A stretch of DNA of 37,160 nucleotides, taken from assembly GCF_036311985.1 (NCBI RefSeq), contig NZ_JAZDCJ010000025.1. The stretch is one strand, 5' to 3'. The notes beneath the pieces were generated by a model, which did not search any database, was not told the DNA's origin, and saw nothing but the letters and a program-made list of their open reading frames with translations. Every line of letters begins with the position of its first letter. Positions within the stretch are counted from its first letter, which is position 1. This DNA is from JAZDCJ01 sp036311985 (GTDB lineage Bacteria > Actinomycetota > Actinomycetes > Actinomycetales > Micrococcaceae). Below, in pieces: positions 17,180-25,344 of the stretch. A program made the position numbers and the translations under genes.

Positions 17180-17323
17180 CCCAGTTCACGTCCCCATCCC
17201 CGGTCCGCGAGACCACCCAGTTCACGTCATCTCGGCGAGACAGCCGCCGGGCGACGACTTCACGAGGTCTACCCCGTGAACTCGCCAATCAACCGCGCCC
17301 TCACCCACAAGACGTGAACTGGG
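17180..17323. repeat. CCCAGTTCACGTC repeat cluster, two direct and one inverted copy
   Basis: The 339-bp gap 17062-17400 between convergent lrp and the hydratase gene has no credible gene. It holds CCCAGTTCACGTC at 17180-17192 and 17216-17228 and its exact inverse GACGTGAACTGGG at 17311-17323. Including one flanking base, copy 1 and copy 3 match over 14 bp. A fourth core, GTGAACT, occurs at 17276-17282. A minus-strand frame through it gives repeated DVNW but no protein-like composition. It looks like a REP-type palindromic element or a large foldback, possibly serving as a bidirectional terminator. Confidence 0.6.
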
Positions 17324-17400
17324 CCCGCGGGCGGCCATGGAACGCAGAATCCGGCTCGGCCCCGGCCACGCGCTAAAGCGACAACACGACGAGACGCGGT

Positions 17401-18180
17401 TCAGCCCTTGAAGACCGGGCGGCGCTTCTCCTGGAAGGCCTTGAACCCCTCGGCGTAGTCCTGGGTCGCGCAGAGCGCGGCCTGGGCCGCGTTCTCCTGC
17501 GCCATCGACTCCCAGAGCCCCAGGCGCTGGTCGCGGATCCCGGCGACGAGCTCCTTCGAAGCCCGGAAGGCCCCCGTGGCCCCGCCGGCCACGCGGGCGA
17601 CGATCGCGCGCGTGGATTCGAGCAGCTCCTCGGCGGGCATCGCGCGGCTGAAGAGGCCCGCGGCGACGGCTTCCGTGCCGCTGATCAGGTCCGCCGTGTA
17701 GATGAGGTCCAGGGTCCGGTGGGTCCCGAGCCGCTCGGTGAAGAGCCAGTGCCCGCCGGAGTCCAGGGTCGCCCCCAGGTTGGCGAACGGGGAGCCGATC
17801 TTGGCGTTCCCGGCGACGTAGACGACGTCGCTCGCGATCGCCAGGCCCAGCCCGACGCCGAGGCACGCGCCCTGCACGGCCGCGAACGTGGGCGCGGGGA
17901 ACGCGGCCATCTTCTGCAGCAGGGGCTGCACGAGCCCGCCGAGGTAGCCCTGCACGTCGTCGTCCGCCGGGACGACGCCGGAGATGTCCCGCCCGGCGCA
18001 GAAGCCCCGCCCCTCCCCGCGCAGCAGCAGCGCGCGGACCTCGCCGCGCCCCGCGGCGGCCGCGGCGTCGTCGTACGCCGTCGAGAGGTCCGCGAGGGCC
18101 TCCGGGCCGAGGGCGTTCATCTTCTCCGGCGCGTTCAGCACCACTTCGGCCACGCCGGCTGAGATCGTCAGCTCGATCAT
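17401..18180 (-). CDS. Enoyl-CoA hydratase/isomerase of the paa operon (PaaG/PaaF-like)
   Basis: Crotonase-superfamily enzyme, 259 aa. The oxyanion-hole segments are GRGFCAGRDISG at about 57-68 and VQGACLGVGLGLAIASD at about 101-117, and the substrate/catalytic region follows in KIGSPFANLGATLDSGG. It ends with the usual FxEKRRPVFKG tail. By position, 25 nt after paaE on the same strand, it probably acts as the ring-epoxide isomerase (PaaG) or the hydratase (PaaF) of phenylacetate catabolism. The acidic residue pattern alone does not separate these. The ATG at 18180 is supported by homology. It is the last gene of the operon. Confidence 0.88.
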   Translation of the reverse strand: MIELTISAGVAEVVLNAPEKMNALGPEALADLSTAYDDAAAAAGRGEVRALLLRGEGRGFCAGRDISGVVPADDDVQGYLGGLVQPLLQKMAAFPAPTFAAVQGACLGVGLGLAIASDVVYVAGNAKIGSPFANLGATLDSGGHWLFTERLGTHRTLDLIYTADLISGTEAVAAGLFSRAMPAEELLESTRAIVARVAGGATGAFRASKELVAGIRDQRLGLWESMAQENAAQAALCATQDYAEGFKAFQEKRRPVFKG

Positions 18181-18205
18181 GTCTTCTCCCCTTGGTCCCG
18201 CCCGC

Positions 18206-19375
18206 TCAGGCGTCGAAGTCGACGGACACGGCGTCCGAGGTCGGGTGCGACTGGCAGGTCAGCACGTAGCCGCGCTCGACCTCGTCCGGTTCCAGCGCGT
18301 AGTTCTCCATCATCTGGACGCTCCCGGAGACGACCTTGGCCCGGCACGTCCCGCAGACGCCGCCGGCGCACGCGAACGGCACGTCGGGACGGACCCGCAG
18401 GGCGGCGTTGAGGATCGTCTCGCGGGCCGAGACGGGGCTCTTGACCTGCCCCTGGAGCCCGTCGAGACGGAAGCCGATCTCGTAGTTCTCCCCGCCGTCG
18501 TCCTCCGCCACCGGGCGGCCGATGTGCCCCTCGGGCTTGCTCGGACGTCCCGTCGTGAAGAGCTCGTAACGGACCTTCTCCGCCGCCACCCCCTGGTCGG
18601 AGAGCGTGTCGCGGACCAGCTGGACCAGCTCGAACGGGCCGCAGAGGAACCATTCGTCGACCTGCTCGGTGCGGATGACGTTCTCGAGCAGCGTCGTGAG
18701 CTTCTCCGCGTCGATCCGGCCCGAGAGCAGCGGCGAGATGCGCTGCTCGCGGGAGAGCACGTGGTGCAGGGCGAACCGGACGGGATAGCGGTCCTTGAGG
18801 TCCGCGAGCTCCTCGAGGAACATGACGTCCATCGCGGCCTTGTTGGCGTAGACCAGGTCGAAGCGCACGCGCTCGTTGGCGGCCAGCACGGTGCGGGCGA
18901 TCGCGAGGACCGGCGTGATGCCGGAGCCGGCGGCGACGGCCACGAAGGTGTCCTCGGTGTCCGTGTCGATCGATTCCGGATCGTTCAGGCCGGTCATCTT
19001 GTGCTTGGAGATGAAGGCGCCGGCGGGGCTCATGACGTCCATCGAGTCGCCGGCCTTGAGCTCCTCGTTGGCCCAGGTGGAGAAGAGGCCGCCGAGGTCG
19101 CGCTTGATGGCCACCTTGATCTCGCCCGGCCGCGGCTCGGCGCAGATGGAGTAGCTGCGGCGGACCTCGTGGAGCGCGCCCTCGGCGTCGGGCAGCTCCT
19201 TGCGCAGCGCCACGTACTGGCCGGGGAGGTAGTCGTATTCCCCCTCCAGCCCTGCGGGCACCGCGAAGGTCACCTCGATGGCGTCGGCGGTCAGGCGCCG
19301 CACCTCGGCGACCTGGAGGGTGTGGAAGGCGGCACGACGGCGGCTGGCCGCCTCGGGCGCGGTGGTTTCGGTCAT
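18206..19375 (-). CDS. paaE: 1,2-phenylacetyl-CoA epoxidase reductase subunit PaaE
   Basis: Electron-transfer subunit of the ring-epoxidase complex, 389 aa. It carries an FAD-binding ferredoxin reductase domain with RSYS at 73-76, a NAD(P)-binding domain with AAGSGITPVLAIA at about 148-160 and WFLCGPFELVQ, and a C-terminal plant-type [2Fe-2S] domain with C336, C341, C344 and C374 (CAGGVCGTC and VLTC). It moves electrons from NADPH to the PaaA di-iron site. The ATG at 19375 overlaps the paaD stop in ATGA; the longer open frame upstream is the paaD region. It is fifth in the operon. Confidence 0.95.
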   Translation of the reverse strand: MTETTAPEAASRRRAAFHTLQVAEVRRLTADAIEVTFAVPAGLEGEYDYLPGQYVALRKELPDAEGALHEVRRSYSICAEPRPGEIKVAIKRDLGGLFSTWANEELKAGDSMDVMSPAGAFISKHKMTGLNDPESIDTDTEDTFVAVAAGSGITPVLAIARTVLAANERVRFDLVYANKAAMDVMFLEELADLKDRYPVRFALHHVLSREQRISPLLSGRIDAEKLTTLLENVIRTEQVDEWFLCGPFELVQLVRDTLSDQGVAAEKVRYELFTTGRPSKPEGHIGRPVAEDDGGENYEIGFRLDGLQGQVKSPVSARETILNAALRVRPDVPFACAGGVCGTCRAKVVSGSVQMMENYALEPDEVERGYVLTCQSHPTSDAVSVDFDA

Positions 19376-19872
19376 GAGAGCACCTTGAAGTAGTCGAAGG
19401 GCTCCAGGCACTCCTTGCACTGGTACAGCGCCTTGCAGGAGGTGGAGCCGAAGCGGGAGAGTTCCTGGGTCTTCAGCGAATGGCAGCGGGGGCACTTGAC
19501 GGCCAGGCCGAGCGTCACCGGGCCGCGGTGGCCCGTGCCGGTGGGCGGGGCGATCCCGTACTCGGCGAGCCTGGCCTTGCCCTCCTCGCTCATCCAGTCC
19601 GTGGACCAGGCCGGGGAGAGCACCTGCTCGACCCTGATCCGGTCGTGGCCGGCCGCGGCGAAGGCCGTGCCGAGGTCCTGGCGGATGGCGTCCATGGCCG
19701 GGCACCCCGAGTAGGTGGGGGTGATCACGACGACGACGGCCCCGTCGTCGTCGAGCCGCACCCCGCGCAGGATCCCGAGGTCCTCGATGCTCAGCACGGG
19801 GATCTCCGGGTCCGTCACCTGGGCGGCGATGCGCCGCAGCCCGTCGAGGTCCACGCTCGTGGTCTCAGCCAT
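19372..19872 (-). CDS. paaD: 1,2-phenylacetyl-CoA epoxidase subunit PaaD
   Basis: Small accessory subunit, 166 aa, with an N-terminal MIP18/DUF59 domain (VTDPEIPVLSIEDLGILRGV at 17-36, TPTYSGCPAMD near 92-102) and a C-terminal zinc-ribbon-like part with CPRC and CKALYQCKEC. The family is thought to mature or insert Fe-S or di-iron centres of the epoxidase. The ATG at 19872 lies 9 nt after the paaC stop, and its stop overlaps the paaE start, so the operon is tight. Confidence 0.94.
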   Translation of the reverse strand: MAETTSVDLDGLRRIAAQVTDPEIPVLSIEDLGILRGVRLDDDGAVVVVITPTYSGCPAMDAIRQDLGTAFAAAGHDRIRVEQVLSPAWSTDWMSEEGKARLAEYGIAPPTGTGHRGPVTLGLAVKCPRCHSLKTQELSRFGSTSCKALYQCKECLEPFDYFKVLS

Positions 19873-19881
19873 GGCCGCCGC

Positions 19882-20766
19882 CTACCAGCTGGCGCCGGGG
19901 TGCTTGCGCGCGAGCACCTGCATCTCGGCCAGCAGGTAGCCGAGGTGCTCGGAGTGCTCGCCCTGGCGGCCGCGGCACCATGCCGGCCCCGCGGTGGGCA
20001 GTGCGAGTCCGGCCTGCTCGAGGACCGCGGCAAAGCGTGCGTCCCAGGCGTCCTTGAGGCCGGAGGGGCGGACCGCGGCATCGCCGAGCTCGTCGTGCAG
20101 CGGCTCGTCGAGGAACAGCTCGCCGGCGTAGGGCCAGAGGTCCTCGAGGGCGTTGCGCATGCGGCGCGCGGACTCCTCGGTCCCCTGGCCGAGGCGCACC
20201 GTCCACATCTCGGAGTGGTCCAGATGGTAGTCGACCTCCTTGACGGCCTTGGCGGCGATCGCGGCCAGGGTGGCGTCGGAGGAGTCCAGCAGCGCCGTGT
20301 AGAGCAGGTGCTGGTAGATGGAGACCATGAGCTGGCGCACGATCGTCACGGCGAAGTCGCCGTTGGGCTGCTCGACGAGGTGGACGGAGCGGAACTCGTC
20401 CTCCTCGCGCCAATAGGCGAGGTCGTCCTCCGTCTTGCCCCAGGCCAGGCCGGCGTAGGAAAGGAACGAGCGGGCGTGGCCGAGCTGGTCGAGGGCGATG
20501 TTGCCGAGGGCGATGTCCTCCTCGAGCTCGGGCCCGCGGGAGATCCAGTGGCTCAGCCGCTGGGCCAGGATCAGCGCGTCGTCGCCGAGCCGCACGGCGT
20601 AGCGCGCGACGGCGTCGGAGGGCTTCTCCTGCTGGATCTGGATGTCCTCGGGGCGCAGGGCGTTGCCCGGGGTGACGCGGGTCGCGGACGCCATGGAGTC
20701 GCCGAAGCTGTCGAGGCTGTGGTCTGCCCCGTGCCCGGAGGCGTGGGTGGTCTCGTGCGCGCTCAC
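19882..20766 (-). CDS. paaC: 1,2-phenylacetyl-CoA epoxidase subunit PaaC
   Basis: Structural subunit of the epoxidase, 294 aa, ferritin-like helical fold. It pairs with PaaA but is expected to lack an active di-iron site. Recognisable stretches are DDALILAQRLSHWISRGPEL, NIALDQLGHARSFLSYAGL, KEVDYHLDHS and WPYAGELFLDEPL. A 40-residue His/Ser/Gly-rich N-terminus precedes homology. The GTG at 20766 overlaps the paaB stop as GTGA; an internal ATG at MASATR would also keep the domain. Confidence 0.94.
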   Translation of the reverse strand: MSAHETTHASGHGADHSLDSFGDSMASATRVTPGNALRPEDIQIQQEKPSDAVARYAVRLGDDALILAQRLSHWISRGPELEEDIALGNIALDQLGHARSFLSYAGLAWGKTEDDLAYWREEDEFRSVHLVEQPNGDFAVTIVRQLMVSIYQHLLYTALLDSSDATLAAIAAKAVKEVDYHLDHSEMWTVRLGQGTEESARRMRNALEDLWPYAGELFLDEPLHDELGDAAVRPSGLKDAWDARFAAVLEQAGLALPTAGPAWCRGRQGEHSEHLGYLLAEMQVLARKHPGASW

Positions 20767-21065
20767 AGGTGCTTCACGCCTTCGCTCTTGGTGTAGTACG
20801 TCGCGTGGCGGTAGTCCTTGCCCTGCGGCGACTCGAAGAACGCGCCCTTCGCGTCGGGATCGGAGGACACGATGTCCTCCGAGCGCACGACCCAGAGGGA
20901 CACGCCCTCGTTGCGGCGCGTGTAGAGGTCGCGCGCGTTGCGCACGGCGAGCTCGGCGTCGGGGGCGTGGAGGGAGCCGGCGTGGACGTGGGACAGCCCG
21001 CGCGAGGAGCGCACGAAGACCTCCCAGAGGGGCCAGGGGCCGTTGCCGTTCTGCTGTTCGGCCAT
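20763..21065 (-). CDS. paaB: 1,2-phenylacetyl-CoA epoxidase subunit PaaB
   Basis: Small bridging subunit, 100 aa, near the usual 95-100. The typical sequence is WPLWEVFVRSSRGLSHVHAGSLHAPD at 11-36, followed by LAVRNARDLYTRRNEGVSLWVV. PaaB holds PaaAC units together in the complex. The ATG at 21065 lies 2 nt after the paaA stop and its stop overlaps the paaC start, so it is translated in one coupled series. Confidence 0.95.
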   Translation of the reverse strand: MAEQQNGNGPWPLWEVFVRSSRGLSHVHAGSLHAPDAELAVRNARDLYTRRNEGVSLWVVRSEDIVSSDPDAKGAFFESPQGKDYRHATYYTKSEGVKHL

Positions 21066-21067
21066 GC

Positions 21068-22057
21068 TCAGGCCACCTCTTCCTTGCGTGCGGCCTTGGC
21101 GGCGTAGGCGGCGGCCGCCTCGCGCACCCAGGCACCGTTCTCGTGGGCTTCCCGGCGGCGCTGCATGCGCTGGGCGTTGCACGGCCCGTTGCCGGCGATG
21201 ACGGCCTTGAACTCGTCCCAGTTCAGCTCCTTGTGGATCCACTGGCCCGTCTCCTCGTCGAAGCGCAGCTCGGGATCGGGCAGGGTCAGGCCGAGGACCT
21301 TGACCTGCTCGGCGATCATGCCGACGAAGCGCTGGCGCAGGTCGTCGTTGGAGAAGCGCTTGATGTTCCAGGCCATGGACTGCTGGGAGTTCGGGGAGTC
21401 GCCGTCCGGCGGGCCGAACATCATCAGGGAGGGCTCGTAGAAGCGGTTCACGGCGTCCTGGGCCATCTTCTTCTGCGCCTCGGTGCCGTGGGCGAGCTCG
21501 AGCAGGATCTCGAAGCCCTGGCGCTGGTGGAACGACTCCTCCTTGCAGACGCGCACCATCGCGCGTCCGTAGGGTCCGTAGGAGGCGCGGCAGAGCGGGA
21601 CCTGGTTGGCGATCGCGGCGCCGTCGACGAGCCAGCCGATCGCGCCCATGTCCGCCCAGGAACGGGCCGGGTAGTTGAAGATCGAGGAGTACTTCGCCTT
21701 GCCCGTGAGCAGCTGCTCGTTGAGGACGTGGCGCGGGGTGCCGAGGGTCTCGGCGGCCGAGTACAGGTAGAGCCCGTGGCCGGCCTCGTCCTGCACCTTG
21801 GCCATGAGGATGGCCTTGCGCTTCAGGCTCGGGGCGCGGGTGATCCAGTTGGCCTCCGGCTGCATGCCGATGATCTCGGAGTGCGCGTGCTGGGAGATCT
21901 GCCGCGTGAGCGTCTTGCGGTAGCCCTCGGGCATCCAGTCGCGCGGCTCGATCCGAGAGTCCTGGGCGATGATCTCGTCGAAGCGCGCCTGGCCGGCCTG
22001 CTCCTCGGGCGAGGGCACCGCCGCAAGGTGCCCTCCGGCGTCGTTCTGTGCAGCCAT
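21068..22057 (-). CDS. paaA: 1,2-phenylacetyl-CoA epoxidase catalytic subunit PaaA
   Basis: Catalytic di-iron subunit that epoxidises the aromatic ring of phenylacetyl-CoA, 329 aa. Both ExxH iron-ligand pairs are visible: E91-x-x-H94 in QDEAGHG and E174-x-x-H177 in KEESFHQ. Conserved surroundings include WMPEGYRKTLTRQISQHAHSE and SLMMFGPPDGDSPNS. ATG 22057 is preferred to GTG 22066 because GAGGTG lies 6 nt upstream of it. It is first gene of paaABCDE plus a hydratase, downstream of a promoter with an apparent TetR-type operator. Confidence 0.96.
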   Translation of the reverse strand: MAAQNDAGGHLAAVPSPEEQAGQARFDEIIAQDSRIEPRDWMPEGYRKTLTRQISQHAHSEIIGMQPEANWITRAPSLKRKAILMAKVQDEAGHGLYLYSAAETLGTPRHVLNEQLLTGKAKYSSIFNYPARSWADMGAIGWLVDGAAIANQVPLCRASYGPYGRAMVRVCKEESFHQRQGFEILLELAHGTEAQKKMAQDAVNRFYEPSLMMFGPPDGDSPNSQQSMAWNIKRFSNDDLRQRFVGMIAEQVKVLGLTLPDPELRFDEETGQWIHKELNWDEFKAVIAGNGPCNAQRMQRRREAHENGAWVREAAAAYAAKAARKEEVA

Positions 22058-22102
22058 GCTGCCCACCTCACTGTGCTTGGTCCATGGGACGGGTTCGAAT
22101 TA

Positions 22103-22146
22103 CTGACCGTTCGTTCAGGATATGCAAAGGATGTGGCGTGCGTCAA
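22103..22146 (-). promoter_or_regulatory. paaA promoter with candidate PaaR (TetR) operator
   Basis: On the minus strand TTGACG (22141-22146), 18 nt, then TATCCT (22117-22122) form a good sigma-A type promoter. CTGAACGAACGGTCAG (22103-22118), an imperfect dyad, overlaps the end of the -10 and the start region. It resembles the site before paaI. A repressor here would block the paa operon. Confidence 0.6.
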
Positions 22147-22160
22147 TCGCGCGGCCGGGT

Positions 22161-23525
22161 TCAGACCCCGGTCTCCGCGGGCAACCGCCCCGAGCGCACG
22201 GCCTCCCCCAGCGCGGCGTGGTCCGCCTCGGCGAGGTCCGCGTAGCGCCGCGCCCAGCGGGCGACGGACTCCTCGTAGACGCTGGAGGAGCCCAGGTAGC
22301 CGGCGATGAACGCGGCCCCCGGGCTCTGGATGTGGGCGCGGGCCAGCAGGGCGCCGCACACCGCCCCGTACTCCTCGGACTCGCCCGCGGTCAGCCGCTC
22401 GAGCGCGAAGGAGCCCTTCATGTCGCGGAACTGGCGGATGTAGTAGTCCCGCCGGCGCCCGTCCTCCCCGGCCACTCCCGCGACCCAGCCGAGCATCGGA
22501 TCCGATTGCGCCTGCAGGATCCGCTGCGCCGCGACCACGCGCCTCCCCTGGCCGAGGGTCGTGATCTGGCGCTCCACGGCCCACGGGACGTCGGCGACGC
22601 GGCCGTGCGTCTGCAGCACGGAGGCGCCGGCCTCCTTGGCCTGCAGGAACAGCGGCTCGCCCTGCGGACCGCGCAGCAGGACGATGAAGCACCGCGTCCC
22701 GACGCTGCCCACGCCCACGATCCGCAGCGCGTAGTCGACGAGCTCGTACTGGGCCAGCAGCAGGGCGACGTCCGGGCGCAGCACGGCGCGGTAGTCGCGG
22801 AAGAGCCCCTCCATGCGTTCCATGTCCCGCACCCGGGGGTGGCGCACGAGAGGCGGCTGGTCGACGATCCGCTCCCGGCCGCCGTCGGATGCCGTCGCGA
22901 GCTTCGCCAGGACCTGTTCCGACGTCCGCCCGCGCGCCTTCCGTGCGGCGGGCCGGGCCATCTTCGGCAGGGCATCGGCCTCGACCTGGAAGTAGTAGCG
23001 CTCGAGCGCGCCGAGCGAGGCCAGACGGCCGAGCGAGGTCCGGTAGCTGCGCGCCGCCGCCTCGGCGGCCTCGCGGCAGCGGCCCTCGGAGTGCCCGTTG
23101 TTGCGCCCGCTGAGCCACAGGCTGGCCGCGAGCCGCTTGACGTCCCACTCCCACGGCCCCGGATAGGCCTCGTCGAAGTCGTTGAGGTCGAACACGAGGC
23201 GGCGCTCGGGCGAGGCGAAGAGGCCGAAGTTGGCCGCGTGGGCGTCGCCGCAGGCCACGACGTGGAAGCCGGTCGCGGTGTCGCGGGCCAGGTCGTGCGC
23301 CATGACGGCGGCGGAACCGCGGTAGTACGCGAACGGGGTCTCGAGCATGCGCCCGATCCGGATCGGCACGAGCTCCGGATCGCGCGTGGCGTGCTGGGCC
23401 TCGAGGATCTCGACGGGGTCCCGGGGCGGGACGCCGAAGGCGACGTGGGCGCGGCGCGGGACGAGGGCCCGGGCGGCCTTTCCCGCGGCCCGGTCGTCCT
23501 CGGCCGCGAAGGCCCTACTGGGCAA
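22161..23525 (-). CDS. DUF2252-family protein
   Basis: DUF2252 protein, 454 aa, of unknown cellular role; the family belongs to the protein-kinase-like/aminoglycoside phosphotransferase fold group. Typical motifs are GKAARALVPRRAH near the start, VPIRIGRMLETPFAYYRGSAAVMAHDL, CGDAHAANFGLF (catalytic-loop-like), FDLNDFDEAYPGPWEWDVKRLAASL (metal-binding-like Asp) and QFRDMKGS near the end. Homology requires a start before GKAAR; the only close candidate is TTG at 23525, with GGAGAAGGCGAAGG upstream. This start overlaps the end of the 43-aa ORF by 11 nt, suggesting coupling. An ATG at 23801 exists but would add 92 residues out of phase with that ORF and unlike the family. Confidence 0.82.
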   Translation of the reverse strand: MPSRAFAAEDDRAAGKAARALVPRRAHVAFGVPPRDPVEILEAQHATRDPELVPIRIGRMLETPFAYYRGSAAVMAHDLARDTATGFHVVACGDAHAANFGLFASPERRLVFDLNDFDEAYPGPWEWDVKRLAASLWLSGRNNGHSEGRCREAAEAAARSYRTSLGRLASLGALERYYFQVEADALPKMARPAARKARGRTSEQVLAKLATASDGGRERIVDQPPLVRHPRVRDMERMEGLFRDYRAVLRPDVALLLAQYELVDYALRIVGVGSVGTRCFIVLLRGPQGEPLFLQAKEAGASVLQTHGRVADVPWAVERQITTLGQGRRVVAAQRILQAQSDPMLGWVAGVAGEDGRRRDYYIRQFRDMKGSFALERLTAGESEEYGAVCGALLARAHIQSPGAAFIAGYLGSSSVYEESVARWARRYADLAEADHAALGEAVRSGRLPAETGV

Positions 23526-23646
23526 GGACCTTCGCCTTCTCCGCCTGGAACTCCCCGTCCTCGAAGCGCTGCTGCTGGCGGCGCTCCACGCGCCCCACGA
23601 CGGCGCCCGCGACGGCCGCCCTGCCCGCAGTCCTGAAGAGTCCCAT
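23515..23646 (-). CDS. Small protein, 43 aa, coupled to DUF2252 gene
   Basis: A 43-residue ORF beginning MGLFRTAGRAAVAGAVVGRV, with a short Ala/Gly/Val-rich stretch at about 9-20 that could sit at a membrane, then a charged Arg/Gln/Glu/Lys tail ending EKAKVLAQ. I do not recognise a named family. The start has GAGGGG 7 nt upstream, a good Shine-Dalgarno sequence, and the stop overlaps the inferred TTG start of DUF2252. The two would be cotranscribed. It is divergent from the symporter gene at 23805. Confidence 0.55.
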   Translation of the reverse strand: MGLFRTAGRAAVAGAVVGRVERRQQQRFEDGEFQAEKAKVLAQ

Positions 23647-23791
23647 GGCTTGTCCCCTCGCCTGATCGACGACCGGCGCCCGTCCCCCTCCTGGCCGGAT
23701 GAGTCAACCGTAGACCCGGCCCGGGGCCGAGTCCATGGCCCGGGACATTCCCGCGCGCGGCGCATCCGTGGCCCGCAACACGGCCGTGGGG

Positions 23792-23797
23792 TACGCT
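23792..23797 (+). promoter_or_regulatory. -10 box of leaderless symporter gene
   Basis: TACGCT ends 7 nt before the ATG at 23805, and no Shine-Dalgarno sequence is present. This fits transcription starting at the start codon. Confidence 0.5.
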
Positions 23798-23804
23798 CCA
23801 CCGC

Positions 23805-25286
23805 ATGGAATTGTTCGAGAACGAAGCCCTGGAAACCTGGCTCGCAGACAGCGGCGACGCGCTGTGGACCTACGTCATGATCCCGGTGATCCTCGCCGTC
23901 GGACTGTCCTTCACCGTCAGGACCGGAGTCGTGCAGTTCCGCATGATCCCCAACATGCTCAAGACGCTCACCGACAAGGCCCTCGTCGACGAGGACGGCA
24001 ACAAGAAATCGATCTCCGCATTCCAGGCCTTCACGGTCTCGGCGGCGTCCCGCGTCGGCGTCGGCAACGTGGCCGGTGTCGCCACGGCCATCGCCGTCGG
24101 CGGACCCGGCGCGGTGTTCTGGATGTGGACCATGGCCTTCATCGGCGGCGCTTCGAGCTTCATCGAGTCGACCCTCGGCCAGCTCTACAAAGTCCGGACA
24201 AAGGACGGATACCGCGGCGGACCCGCCTACTACATGGAGCGCGGCCTCAAGGCCCGCTGGATGGGCATCCTCTTCGCCATCATCCTCATCGTCTGCTTCC
24301 CGTTCGCCTTCAGCTCGCTGCAGGCCAATACGATCGCGCAGTCCGTCTCCGGCGCCATGGGCCAGGAGGCCAACGCCTCGATCGCGATCGTCGTCGGCCT
24401 CGCACTGGCCGTGTTGACGGCCCTCGTGGTCTTCGGAGGCATCCGCCGCATCGCGACCGTCACCGAATCCCTGGTTCCCTCAATGGCCGTCCTGTACATC
24501 CTCCTGGGCCTCGTGATCGTCGGCGTCAACGTCCAAGAGCTGCCCCGTGTCGTCGGCCTGATCTTCACCGAGGCCTTCAACTTCCAGTCGGCCATCGGCG
24601 GCGGGCTCGGAACGGTCATCCTCCAGGGCATCAAGCGCGGCATGTTCTCCAACGAGGCCGGTCTCGGCTCCGCGCCGAACGCAGGCGCGACCGCCTCGGT
24701 GACCCACCCGGTCAAGCAGGGACTGGTCCAGACCCTCGGCGTCTACTTCGACACCTTCATCGTCTGCTCCGTTACCGCGTTCATCATCCTGGTCTCCGTC
24801 CCCGATCCGGTCGGGGAATCACGGGGCATCGCCCTGACACAGACCGCCGTCACCTCCTCGCTCGGAAACTGGGCTTCCATCCTCCTCGCGGTCATCATCT
24901 TCCTGCTCGCCTTCAGTTCCATCATCGGCAACTACTACTACGGCGAATCGAACGTGGGCTTCATGACGGACAATCCGACCGTCATGGGCGTCTACCGGTC
25001 ACTGGCCACGGCCGCCGTGTTCATCGGATCGATCGCCACCGTCAATGCGATCTGGAACTTTGCCGACGGCATCATGGGCCTCATGGCGCTCGTGAACCTC
25101 ATCGCCATCTCACTGCTCGCGAAACCGGCCCTGAAGCTGCTCAAGCACTACATGGCCCAGTACCGGGACGGGAAGGACCCCGTCTTCGTCGCGAGCGACC
25201 TGCCGGAACTGCACGGCGTCGAGTGCTGGGAACGCGAGGACGTCACGACCCACGCAGTCCCCATCGTCAAGCCGCGGCGCGGCTAG
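23805..25286 (+). CDS. Alanine/glycine:cation symporter (AGCS) family protein
   Basis: Sodium- or proton-coupled alanine/glycine importer, 493 aa, about 11 membrane segments. Family signature regions are TVSAASRVGVGNVAGVATAIAVGGPGAVFWMW near 78-110, YRGGPAYYMERGL, and GIKRGMFSNEAGLGSAPNAGA near 267-290. The C-terminal 40 residues are soluble. TACGCT 7 nt before the ATG suggests a leaderless message. It is convergent with the response regulator gene across a 58-bp hairpin-rich gap. AT use in wobble positions is slightly higher than in neighbours, but no strong sign of transfer is seen. Confidence 0.93.
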   Translation: MELFENEALETWLADSGDALWTYVMIPVILAVGLSFTVRTGVVQFRMIPNMLKTLTDKALVDEDGNKKSISAFQAFTVSAASRVGVGNVAGVATAIAVGGPGAVFWMWTMAFIGGASSFIESTLGQLYKVRTKDGYRGGPAYYMERGLKARWMGILFAIILIVCFPFAFSSLQANTIAQSVSGAMGQEANASIAIVVGLALAVLTALVVFGGIRRIATVTESLVPSMAVLYILLGLVIVGVNVQELPRVVGLIFTEAFNFQSAIGGGLGTVILQGIKRGMFSNEAGLGSAPNAGATASVTHPVKQGLVQTLGVYFDTFIVCSVTAFIILVSVPDPVGESRGIALTQTAVTSSLGNWASILLAVIIFLLAFSSIIGNYYYGESNVGFMTDNPTVMGVYRSLATAAVFIGSIATVNAIWNFADGIMGLMALVNLIAISLLAKPALKLLKHYMAQYRDGKDPVFVASDLPELHGVECWEREDVTTHAVPIVKPRRG

Positions 25287-25287
25287 C

Positions 25288-25341
25288 GCCTGCTCCGCCG
25301 TTCCGCCAGCAGGCCCCGTCCCCTGCCGGAACCGGGCAGCT
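25288..25341. terminator. Hairpins between convergent symporter and response regulator genes
   Basis: GCCTGCT and AGCAGGC (25288-25294 and 25308-25314) form a 7-bp stem with a 13-nt loop just after the symporter stop. A second imperfect stem, CTGCCGG with CCGGGCAG, follows near 25324-25341 and would serve the minus-strand operon. No T tract is present, as is common in GC-rich actinobacteria. Confidence 0.45.
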
Positions 25342-25344
25342 CCG

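Noticed and set aside
17082..17288. Minus-strand 68-residue frame with repeated DVNW
   Set aside because: The peptide repeats only reflect the DNA repeats; composition is Arg/Gly-rich and no start signal is visible.
23526..23801. Longer DUF2252 start at ATG 23801
   Set aside because: The extra 92 residues are Arg/Ser-rich, overlap the small ORF in another frame and have no family homology.
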